Of a stretch of 20,125 bases of DNA, positions 7,884 through 16,023 are shown in pieces. The stretch is from contig MPUH01001254.1 in assembly GCA_001970955.1 (NCBI GenBank), positions 1 to 20,125 of the forward strand, given 5' to 3'. This DNA is from Stentor coeruleus (lineage: Eukaryota; Ciliophora; Heterotrichea; Heterotrichida; Stentoridae). Numbering within the stretch: the first letter of the stretch is position 1; the number at the start of each line of letters is the position of its first letter. A program made the translations under genes and the position numbers. The notes under the pieces were generated by a model. It was not told the DNA's origin. It searched no databases and saw nothing but the letters and a program-made list of their open reading frames with translations.

Positions 7884-10800
7884 TTATCCAGTTTTGTAAA
7901 AGGGTTTTATAAACACCCCAAACACTTGCTGGCTTTGTAATAGAGCTTTATGTGTAAGTTCATTATTTTTTTTAATTTCCTCATAACAGAAGCTTAATTC
8001 CTTTTGTATACGCCTCATCTGTTTTTTAATTTTCTTAATTTTCTGCAAAGTTTTATCACTATTTTGATCATTTCCTTTCAAATACTCGCATTGATGTATA
8101 TAAACCTGACCTATAACCCCTCTTTTCCAAAACATAATTTTTTCTATTTCTATAATCATTTCTGTAAGTTCTTGATAATTTGCTATATCATTATTAGTTT
8201 GAACTTTATCATATGTATCACACATAATAGATATTAACATATTAAGCATAATAAGTGGGTTTATAACAGTAGCTAAGAAGAAAATTGTCCATCCAAAAGC
8301 CCCATGATAGTCACTGCCAAAGTCTCCAAGATCAAGTTTATAAGAAATTGTTGTGTATTCAGCAAAAGTGTAAATTGGGTTATTAATAAAAAGAATAAAC
8401 GCAAAAGCTAGGGTTGAATAAAAAAGTAGGACAAGAAAAATCTGCATATCTTTTATAACTTCAGATAGTAATCTTACCATATACCTAGTCCCTTCAAACA
8501 TTCTAAAATATGAAATCCCTCTTGTCCATGAAAAAACAAATACAATCAAAAGCACGTATCTTTTATTAGAACCATATAAAAACATTATCCCATACAAAAT
8601 AAAAAAACCTCCACGGAGCTGGTCGAGGATATTCCAAAGATCTTTCCAATACTCATATTTATCTGTGAGGATCTGTAAGATTTCATATAACATCATAAGC
8701 CCATTAGTTACAAAAAGACTATAAATAAATCTCAGGGAGTCAATAAAAAATATACAAAATACTGAAAGTTGCACAAGATAAAATATATACAAAAAACCTC
8801 GAATATAAATAAAAAATCTTATTTTTTCCCATTTGTCCCTAAGTAACACACTGACGATTTTTGCCCTGAAAATTTCGGGGTAACTAGACTCTAATAAGCT
8901 TTTCAAGAAATCAATACTAGATAAAGTCCCTATTTCTATATCTAAAGGACATAAGGATTTATTAAAAACCACAGATTGTCCATGTGTCGATATCTGTTCA
9001 TTTGAAAGTATTTTCCTTACATCAATCATATGATTATCTGAATAATAAACATAAGGAAGCTTAGTCCCATATGAACAATAACTAGGTAAATGCAAGCTTT
9101 TATCTTTAGTAAAAATCATCTCATAAACTTTAGGTATAGAATTTACATCTAAAGCATTTAGTTTGGTTAAACATTTACCTAAAGGAACATAAGCATATGG
9201 GTTTTTATTACAAAACTCTTTCTTCATATATTTAAGACAAGTTTCGATACAGCATTTATAGCTTAAAAACACACTTATCGATAAAGGACATTCATTTTTT
9301 ATTGTATATGAAAAAGGGACCCGGTTTTGAGTTTCTATAAGAGCTTTATGAAGTATATCATATTTGTTTTTATATGCAAGTATATGGAAAATACTTATAA
9401 TATAAGGGGTAAAAATCCATTGATTATATGTGTCGAAATACTCTGTTCTGATGTTATCGTTGAATATTTCTTGGACATAACTCATGAATTTGTGTGCGGA
9501 ACTTTTGTTTTTCCCTACAACTCTAAGATTTGTGGTTTTTAATGGGTTTTCTTCAACGAAAATTGTATTCCCCTGAGCTATTGCTATATTTTGATCATCA
9601 TTAGCAAAAGTAACACATTGAGGACTATTGAGATCTTGTCTATAAGCAAGACTTAAATTATCTAATTGCCAGAAACTCATTTGCCAAGGGTCGATTGTCA
9701 CTAAATATCTAAAATCAGTAGTTAAATACAATTTTTTTACTGGATGTTGTAAGTTTAGTGTATATACCAAAATCCCATCAAGGGTCCAAATATTAACCCT
9801 TAAATCCTCTGAACCTGTGATTAAAGTTTTTTCATCATCAGATACCAACATACACAAAACCGCCTTTGTATGTCCTTGAAAAGCTCTAATTTTTTCTATT
9901 TTACCCAAATTCCAATGAATTACTGTACTATCACGACTTGAACTTAGCATCCCATTGTTTATTAAAAAACATAATTCAGTCACTTCATCACCATGTCCTT
10001 TAATAACCACTTTTCTACTCATATCAACCAAATTAACCACAATAATCCTAAACATATCATCCCCAATAGCTAAATATTTCTCATCATTACTAAACCTCAT
10101 ACATTTGATTTTCTCATTAAATTCAGTCTCATATTTCTTATATGTGCATATATTCCATCTTATAATACTTGATTTTTCTGATCCGATTATGACAAATTTC
10201 CCAGTCTTACTTGCTAAAGCTAAGGTTAATGGGAATATCATATTTTTTGATACTTGTATTGTATTTGTTCTACAGTCCCAAAGCACAGCAAGACCATCTT
10301 CTCCACAGCTTAACATTTCATATGATTTCGGGATGAAAACTACAGCGCGTACAGGTTTTGTGTGTTTTCTATACCTTGCACTTTTTTCTAATAAAGGAGC
10401 TTCCCAGGTCATGAATTTATTTGTATCTTGTGAATAATAAAGTTTTTTATGATCTTTTGAAGGTTTAACCCATAAAACACTATATTTAAAAAGCTCAAGG
10501 AAATATGGAGTTCGTTCTACTTTTAGATCATACATAATAATAAGAGCATCATCACCTCCAGTTATAAGATATCTATCATCTTTTATAAAGCATAAAGAAT
10601 TTATTGATGCTTTATGGAATTTGCTTATAAGTTTTGTGCTTAAAACAGAATCAATTGTCAAAACTACAGCTTTAGCTTTATTTAAAACAAAAGCTATAAA
10701 TTTCTTGCTTTGGCTAAAAGTCAGTTTTTCTATAGGACAATTAAAAGAACATGATGATTGTAATTCAGATTCACTTTCTCCATGATAAAGTGAGATAATC

Positions 10801-11426
10801 CCATTAACAAAACCAAAACCTATAAGTGTACCATCTTCAGAAACATCAACACATAAAGCTTGACTTGAAAAATCTAAACTTCTAATCTCAATTTCTGTTT
10901 TCATATCTTTATATAGTATATTATTTTCTTTATAGCATTTAAAATTGTATATTTTAGCTTGATTTGTCAAATTTGTCACTATAATACAATCATTACTAAA
11001 GCCAATTTTCACATCTAGTTTATTAACACCTAAAGGTAAACTTGATAAAGTTATCAAAGATGGGTAGTCAATAATATACATAGACCATGCTTGGTTTGTA
11101 GCAACAACAAGTCGGTCTTCTAAAGCGAAATGTATAGTTTTTATAGAGCAGCTACAAAGTTCAATATCCAAAAGCATTTTCTTGTCAACTAAATCATAAC
11201 TAGCAATATTCCCTTGTTTCCCTCCAAACACTATATTTTTCTCATTAAATGTTAGGTCAAAGCATAAAGGGATTATATCGATTTCAAGGACCTTTGGTAA
11301 ATTCGCATCTATAAAACTACTAACCTGGTCCATAGCTTCAGATAACCCTTTAACGCTTTGATTTTTACAAGTTTCATTCATATCATCACCAACTACCCTT
11401 TTAAGTATATTTTCAAGGCCACGCAT
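7884..11426 (-). CDS. WD40-propeller / TRP-like cation channel fusion protein
   Basis: This is a 1,180-aa single-exon gene ending in TAA. Residues about 50-625 are WD40-type beta-propeller blades, probably two propellers. Clear blades include LITGGDDALIIMYDL, MLSCGEDGLAVLWDC, MLSSSRDSTVIHWNL and LITGSEDLRVNIWTL, with GH motifs at GHGDEV and GHTKAV. Residues about 660-740 are helical and vaguely ankyrin-like. From about 867 a six-transmembrane ion-transport domain follows: S1 about 872-896, S2 about 902-920, S3/S4 about 940-972, S5 about 995-1014, a pore loop with LDLGDFG (1031-1037), and S6 ending in NMLISIMCDTYDKV (1062-1075). That ending matches the TRP-family S6 pattern. A basic coiled coil (about 1120-1160) closes the protein. 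A plasma- or ciliary-membrane, non-selective or Ca-permeable channel is inferred, with the propeller as a cytosolic docking or gating module. The start is the first plausible ATG; the frame stays open upstream of it. Confidence 0.9.
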   Translation of the reverse strand: MRGLENILKRVVGDDMNETCKNQSVKGLSEAMDQVSSFIDANLPKVLEIDIIPLCFDLTFNEKNIVFGGKQGNIASYDLVDKKMLLDIELCSCSIKTIHFALEDRLVVATNQAWSMYIIDYPSLITLSSLPLGVNKLDVKIGFSNDCIIVTNLTNQAKIYNFKCYKENNILYKDMKTEIEIRSLDFSSQALCVDVSEDGTLIGFGFVNGIISLYHGESESELQSSCSFNCPIEKLTFSQSKKFIAFVLNKAKAVVLTIDSVLSTKLISKFHKASINSLCFIKDDRYLITGGDDALIIMYDLKVERTPYFLELFKYSVLWVKPSKDHKKLYYSQDTNKFMTWEAPLLEKSARYRKHTKPVRAVVFIPKSYEMLSCGEDGLAVLWDCRTNTIQVSKNMIFPLTLALASKTGKFVIIGSEKSSIIRWNICTYKKYETEFNEKIKCMRFSNDEKYLAIGDDMFRIIVVNLVDMSRKVVIKGHGDEVTELCFLINNGMLSSSRDSTVIHWNLGKIEKIRAFQGHTKAVLCMLVSDDEKTLITGSEDLRVNIWTLDGILVYTLNLQHPVKKLYLTTDFRYLVTIDPWQMSFWQLDNLSLAYRQDLNSPQCVTFANDDQNIAIAQGNTIFVEENPLKTTNLRVVGKNKSSAHKFMSYVQEIFNDNIRTEYFDTYNQWIFTPYIISIFHILAYKNKYDILHKALIETQNRVPFSYTIKNECPLSISVFLSYKCCIETCLKYMKKEFCNKNPYAYVPLGKCLTKLNALDVNSIPKVYEMIFTKDKSLHLPSYCSYGTKLPYVYYSDNHMIDVRKILSNEQISTHGQSVVFNKSLCPLDIEIGTLSSIDFLKSLLESSYPEIFRAKIVSVLLRDKWEKIRFFIYIRGFLYIFYLVQLSVFCIFFIDSLRFIYSLFVTNGLMMLYEILQILTDKYEYWKDLWNILDQLRGGFFILYGIMFLYGSNKRYVLLIVFVFSWTRGISYFRMFEGTRYMVRLLSEVIKDMQIFLVLLFYSTLAFAFILFINNPIYTFAEYTTISYKLDLGDFGSDYHGAFGWTIFFLATVINPLIMLNMLISIMCDTYDKVQTNNDIANYQELTEMIIEIEKIMFWKRGVIGQVYIHQCEYLKGNDQNSDKTLQKIKKIKKQMRRIQKELSFCYEEIKKNNELTHKALLQSQQVFGVFIKPFYKTG

Positions 11427-11478
11427 TTCTTCGTTATTTGGCCTATTTATTATATAAAATTTTGACTTAAAATTAATA

Positions 11479-12639
11479 TTATTGATTTTTGTGTTTTTCT
11501 TGTAGGAGATACAAGGAACATTGAGAATAAAAATCTGAAGTTTTCTCGGCTAGGTTTGAGAATAATAATTGGAATTTCCCAGTATGGTTTGTTTGATAAT
11601 ATGAGTACTCTTGCTCGATGTTTTCTTGGATTTTATGTATTTTCATAACTATGTCACAGTGTAAAATATCAAGGTTGGCTAGATCAGTTTTGTACTTTTC
11701 ATGCTTGTAAAGGTCAAGTTTGTCTTGTTTACGGGAGATGAGTTTATTTATGGTTAAAGACTTGATTTTATAGACTTGCAAGATGTTGATTGCGCTAAGA
11801 AGTCCTTTGATTTTTAGAAGTTCTTTACTTATTTCTAATGAAAAAGAGTCTAGGAAGGATTTATGTTTATCTTCAAGTTGGGTTAGTTCATATATCCATG
11901 GACAAAAATCCCCTTGTCTTAGGTTTTCTAGACTTAAAGACTGATCTTTGAAAAGCTGGAAACTTTTTTGAAGTAAACTTTCTAGGAATTCTAGAGATTG
12001 TTGAGTTTTTTGTAAGTCGTTGAACATGTCTCCGATTTCTTCGTCAAAGGATAAATGACGATTTCTAAAGACTAGGTCAAGTTTTGTCGACAATTCAGCA
12101 AGTTTTTTGTCGTAAAGTTGCTCTAAAGAAAGGTTGAAACTGGAATTTTTTAAGAGGTTTAAGTCTAGGAAGTCTTTTTCAGTAAGAAATTTAGAGAAAA
12201 GGTCGCATTTTTTTAATAGGAAGTGACTGGCTAAGTAGTTTAAGTAAAATTCTATGTGGCTCTGTCGGTGAGTTAAAGTTTCTAAGTTGTGGTAGTTTAT
12301 TATCGATTTACTAGGCAAAGCTGGGATGTTAAAACCAGGGTAGAGTTTTATAAGCATATTGTGAAATTCTTCAAATTCTCGAAACCTTCTTTTGATTTTA
12401 TACTCTTTATTATCTAAAATGCTTGTGATTTCATACACATAATAACTTTTATACCCGAACCATCCTTCATTTACAAGTTCAGGTTTTGCCACTTTACAGA
12501 ATAGTTCTTCATTTCGTATTTGAGAAGGGAAAATTTTTGTATAGTACAATTCAGACAATTCACTATCTTTTATTGTATCAGCAGATAATTGTACATCTTC
12601 CCAAATAGACTTAGTAGTGCTAATTATATCATTTTCCAT
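11479..12639 (-). CDS. PX-domain sorting nexin with BAR-like C-terminus
   Basis: This is a 386-aa protein ending in TAA. A PX domain occupies residues about 45-157. It has YEITSIL and the phosphoinositide-binding RRFREFEEF (84-92), the loop PGFNIPALPSK (101-111), and HRQSHIEFYLNYL, whose Arg usually contacts the lipid. The remaining 220 residues are long amphipathic helices (LEQLYDKKLAELSTKL, LRQGDFCPWIYELTQLEDKHKSFL, and others), as in the BAR half of Vps5/SNX1 or SNX4-type proteins. Such proteins bind PI3P on endosomes and shape recycling tubules, in some cases with retromer. The total is slightly shorter than usual PX-BAR proteins, and the N-terminus is short and acidic. Its stop is 52 bp upstream of the channel ATG. 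PX assignment is strong; the exact sorting-nexin class is not fixed. Confidence 0.87.
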   Translation of the reverse strand: MENDIISTTKSIWEDVQLSADTIKDSELSELYYTKIFPSQIRNEELFCKVAKPELVNEGWFGYKSYYVYEITSILDNKEYKIKRRFREFEEFHNMLIKLYPGFNIPALPSKSIINYHNLETLTHRQSHIEFYLNYLASHFLLKKCDLFSKFLTEKDFLDLNLLKNSSFNLSLEQLYDKKLAELSTKLDLVFRNRHLSFDEEIGDMFNDLQKTQQSLEFLESLLQKSFQLFKDQSLSLENLRQGDFCPWIYELTQLEDKHKSFLDSFSLEISKELLKIKGLLSAINILQVYKIKSLTINKLISRKQDKLDLYKHEKYKTDLANLDILHCDIVMKIHKIQENIEQEYSYYQTNHTGKFQLLFSNLAEKTSDFYSQCSLYLLQEKHKNQ

Positions 12640-13261
12640 TATTAGAATAAAAATATAAGGTTAAATTAGGTATATTTTGAAGTAATAAATATATATTTAA
12701 TTTATATAATAATTCTTGTTTTAGATTTGTAGACATGGAACTATTTTTAATATAAAACACCTTTTTTGTATTTTTATGATAAATCTGAGTTATTTATATA
12801 TTTTCTTTAAATAAACATATTAGATGATACTCTTAAACTTACTGTAAATACAAAAATCCTACTTTAAATCCTCCAAATATGCAATATGATTTTTTTATAT
12901 ACTAATCTACCTTTTTTCTTCTATCTTTAATAATCCTTGACATAAATTTATTTCTAAATCATACAAAATACCATGACTAATAAAATATATTATAATATTC
13001 ACATTTATAAACCTAAACAACAAGTTTTCTAATTCACACATCCAAAAAACCCGACTTCAATACCAAAACTTAAAAAACTCTTTAAACAAAACCCTAACCC
13101 AGAAATCTTCAATACAAAAAACTTAAAAAAAACTGAAAATTTTCTCATAAAAAACCCTATTTCATCTTATAAAATAATCATAACCTAACTAATAAACCTA
13201 AAATTTTAAACACATTCCTTTTACCATTTAATAATTCTCACTCTTATCATATATAACCACA
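12640..13261. other. Intergenic spacer between two minus-strand genes
   Basis: The left third is A/T-rich with slightly more G than C on the + strand. From about 12830 it becomes C-rich, and 13021-13200 has 42 C and 4 G. It should contain the sorting-nexin promoter on the left and the 3' UTR of the two-exon gene on the right. No coding frame was found. ACCCTAACCC-like bits here are part of the general C/A-rich composition, not telomere. Confidence 0.5.
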
Positions 13262-14059
13262 CTATGCAAATAAGTCTAAAAACTCACTTTGCAGATTAGA
13301 AAATATAGTCAAATTTTTTCCTTTACTACTCGACCTTTTCGAAATCTCATAAGGACTATTAATCGTATCATTAGTACTTGAAGGTCCTTGCCCAGCATCA
13401 CTTTTCCTTTGACTAAACACAAAATTAGTATTTTTGCCGTTATGTTTAGCTGACCAAGCCCTTGAACTTATGTTTTTATCACAATTTTGCTTAGGGTTTT
13501 TAACTTTTACAGAATCAGCTCTAGCTTTATCCTTTTTTTTCCCATATCTTTCATCAAGTAATGAAAAATGTAAAGGTTGACTCATAGAAAACCCTTTATT
13601 TACAGGTGTTGAGTCCATAGAATGATAGTCTTTTACCCCAGGAGGTAATTCAAGACCAAGAGCTTTAGGTGGGGTTTTATGTCTTGAAGGAGGTCTAGGT
13701 TGTTTTCTTACAATTCTTATAGGTTTTCTGACTATTTTCGATGTTTCATCTAAGTCGAAAATATTTTCGCTTTGTCGACAAGGAGGACGGGAGTTTTTTG
13801 TATATGTTTTCCCATGATCTTCTATAGTAATTGGATGTTTTGAGTATAAATCTGATCTTAAAATTGCTCTTATTGGCTTGGATCTTGGAGAAATTCCTGG
13901 GTTTTTTGATGATAAAGTTGATGAGGGTTTTACTATTGATGGGCCTAGATTTGCATGTTGGGATGATGGTTTGATAAAAGGACTTTGTAATAATTACTGC
14001 TTTTTTTTGTCGTTTGGCTGGGATTGAAACTCTTCGTTGTGTGGAATTTTATTCTTCAT
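13262..14059 (-). CDS. Basic disordered protein, two exons joined by a 15-nt intron
   Basis: The longest ATG-initiated frame covers only 118 aa (13618 to 13262), but coding sequence continues upstream. Exon 1 runs 14059-13998 (MKNKIPHNEEFQSQPNDKKK and onward). The intron is 13997-13983. Exon 2 runs from 13982 to the TAG at 13262-13264. The spliced product is 260 aa, and 783 nt divides exactly by three. Without splicing, a TAA inside the intron would truncate it after about 21 residues. The protein is rich in K, R, S and P, with SSKNPGISPRSKP, RKPIRIVRKQPRPPSRHKTPPK and LPPGVKDYHSMDS, and has no recognisable domain. Several S/T-P sites suggest a phosphorylated, unstructured cytoskeletal or nuclear protein, but the function is unknown. 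It is divergent from the PP2C gene. Confidence 0.8.
13983..13997 (-). other. 15-nt spliceosomal intron
   Basis: The sense sequence is GTAATTATTACAAAG, with GT and AG ends, an AT-rich interior and an A near the expected branch position. It contains an in-frame TAA. Removal joins CA to T, making a His codon, and keeps one frame from ATG to TAG. Fifteen-nt introns are the known dominant class in Stentor. Confidence 0.82.
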
Positions 14060-14892
14060 AGTTGGGTTGGTGTGCAGCTTTTATATTAGGCATTAAGTTA
14101 TGAATCAGTTTTAAAAAGTAGTTAGATTTGATATGTTAATGATAAGTGGATATAGAAAAGGGTTTAGGAAGTTATTTGGAATTATGATTTTTGAGAAGTT
14201 TTGATTATTTTGCGTTTTTGTTAGAATTTTTTTATGCCTGGGTGTTAGATTTTTATTTTTATAGATTTTTTGTGAATATGAGTGGCTTTGTTTTTAGATG
14301 ATGTTTTTGTAGTGGGATTAGAGAGAGGTGGATATTAGAATAGGAATTTGCTTATTATGAATTAGATTTAAGATTTTAGATTTCTATTAGTTTTTTATTA
14401 TAATAGTTTTTATTTGTGATTGTTATTTAGGAACTTAATGATTTTTGCTTTTCTAAGGAGGTTTTGATTTTAATGTTGTTGATATAAATTTTATATAACA
14501 AAGGATGCATATGTCCTTAAGCCTGAATATTTTCTTAAAAACTTTCTCTAATTCATTACATAAAATTCTAAAAATCATCAACAAATATTATCAGCAACTT
14601 CCTAAAACCCATCTCCAAAACTATCTTTTTTCCTAACACATAAAAAGCAACTACCCTTTAAAAAACTCATGATAATTTCATAAACAACATTCCTATCAAT
14701 CTAATCTTTTCCTATCAAAAAAATCATAAAAAATAAAAATACTGACAACAATAATTATCCAACTCTAAAAAAAAATCATAAATTTATAAACATTCTAACA
14801 ATTTTTCTCAGAAGTATTTTCCATTTTGAGGTTTCATTAAAGCATCTAAAAAGCATATCAAATATTAAAAGTTTATTAATTGGAGGTTATAA
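14060..14892. other. Divergent promoter spacer with a sharp skew switch
   Basis: This is the shared upstream region of the two-exon gene (-) and the PP2C gene (+). On the + strand 14101-14280 has 39 G and 4 C, whereas 14521-14700 has 42 C and 5 G. The switch is sharp, at about 14510, and coincides with an imperfect palindrome at 14501-14518. No open frame of coding quality is present. Each gene therefore has a C-rich 5' flank in its own sense. Confidence 0.55.
14501..14518. repeat. Imperfect palindrome at the skew switch
   Basis: AAGGATGCATATGTCCTT has perfect 5-bp outer arms (AAGGA/TCCTT) around an ATGCATAT-like centre. It lies exactly where the divergent spacer changes from G-rich to C-rich. 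Confidence 0.4.
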
Positions 14893-16023
14893 ATGGGAAC
14901 TTGCGCTTTTATGAACAATAAAACCACAAAATCAGTTTTTGAGCCCGTATCATTGAACAGGCCAAAAGAAAAAACTCCAATAACCCCAGGACTAAACATA
15001 TGTTTTGAGCCAAAAAGGCCAAAGCTTAAAAAAAAAACCGAATATCCTAGAGAAGATTTCCAAGTTGAAGGTTTTTTCCCATCATTATCCGAAGAACCAT
15101 TCGCTGAAAAGCTTTTAACATATAAAGGTAATAGTAAATCAAAAGAAAATTTCGCACATAGTAATATCAGTATATCATGTCGCAGAGGTCTAAAAGAAGG
15201 TTTTAATCAAGACAACTTTTTTTTAGTTTCCAAGACCCATTTATTAATCGCTGGGGTTTTTGATGGTCATGGTCCATACGGACATATTGTGACTTCTTTA
15301 GCTCGTAAGCTTCTTCCTCAATATCTGATCTCTGACTCAGAAATCTACAACAATCCTATACTTTCACTAGAAAATTCTTTTAGAAAAACTCAAGAAGAAA
15401 TCGTTCAGAAATGCATAAAAACTGGAAACAACTGTTTTATTTCTGGCTGTTCAGCTGCAGTTATCCTTATAATAAACTCATCTTTATACACTGCTCATAT
15501 AGGCAATTGTAGAGTTTATTTATCAAAAATCCTTCAAACTAATCTTATAACAGTACCTTTAACTAAAGATCATGATTTTCAAGACTCAAATGAAAACTTA
15601 CGTATAAGAAATTTTTTAAGCGTTTCAATGCCTTTAGCCAAATCTCATCTAGAATCAAAAGTTTTTTTAGAAAAAACTCATAGAAAAAATATTAGTGTGT
15701 TAGAGAATTTAGATAAAGATTATAGTAGTTGTCCTTCGTCACTTATTGTGACAAGAGCTTTTGGTGACTTAAAAAATGTGGAATTTGGAGTTATTTCTGA
15801 ACCGTTTGTTAGTGAAAATATACTTTTTGGTAATGAAGTTGCAGTTATTTTATGCACTGAAGGTACTTGGAAGTATGTTAAAACAACAGAGATATCGAAG
15901 ATTATAAAAGATCATGAAATTGAAAATTCTGGTAATGTTTTGGCTAATCTAGCCTGGAGTAAGTGGATTGAACAGTGCTTGGATTTTGTTGAGGATATAA
16001 CAAACATAGTTATCTCTTTATAA
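14893..16023 (+). CDS. PP2C-family protein phosphatase with divergent motifs
   Basis: This is a 376-aa protein ending in TAA. The PP2C fold covers residues about 90-376: GFNQDNF (metal Asp at D107), GVFDGHGPYGH (D124/G125), SGCSAAVILI (usual SGSTA), HIGNCRVYL (usual GDSR), LTKDHD, and LIVTRAFGD. CTEGTW (321-326) stands where SDGLW is normal, and EDITNIVIS stands where a DN-type motif closes the domain. The first metal ligands are kept, but the Asp of DGLW is Glu and GDSR is lost, so activity may be weak or altered. PP2Cs are Mg/Mn-dependent Ser/Thr phosphatases. The N-terminus MGTC has Gly2 and Cys4, which suggests myristoylation plus palmitoylation, though Ser/Thr at position 6 is lacking. 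A basic, proline-containing linker (about 20-55) precedes the domain. Confidence 0.88.
   Translation: MGTCAFMNNKTTKSVFEPVSLNRPKEKTPITPGLNICFEPKRPKLKKKTEYPREDFQVEGFFPSLSEEPFAEKLLTYKGNSKSKENFAHSNISISCRRGLKEGFNQDNFFLVSKTHLLIAGVFDGHGPYGHIVTSLARKLLPQYLISDSEIYNNPILSLENSFRKTQEEIVQKCIKTGNNCFISGCSAAVILIINSSLYTAHIGNCRVYLSKILQTNLITVPLTKDHDFQDSNENLRIRNFLSVSMPLAKSHLESKVFLEKTHRKNISVLENLDKDYSSCPSSLIVTRAFGDLKNVEFGVISEPFVSENILFGNEVAVILCTEGTWKYVKTTEISKIIKDHEIENSGNVLANLAWSKWIEQCLDFVEDITNIVISL

Noticed and set aside
9955..10437. 160-codon frame on the + strand
   Set aside because: It is antisense to well-defined WD40 repeats of the channel gene and has no domain of its own.
15830..15844. Possible 15-nt intron GTAATGAAGTTGCAG in the PP2C gene
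   Set aside because: It has GT/AG ends and preserves frame, but lacks an AT-rich interior or a stop codon. Retention keeps a sensible PP2C strand before CTEGTW.
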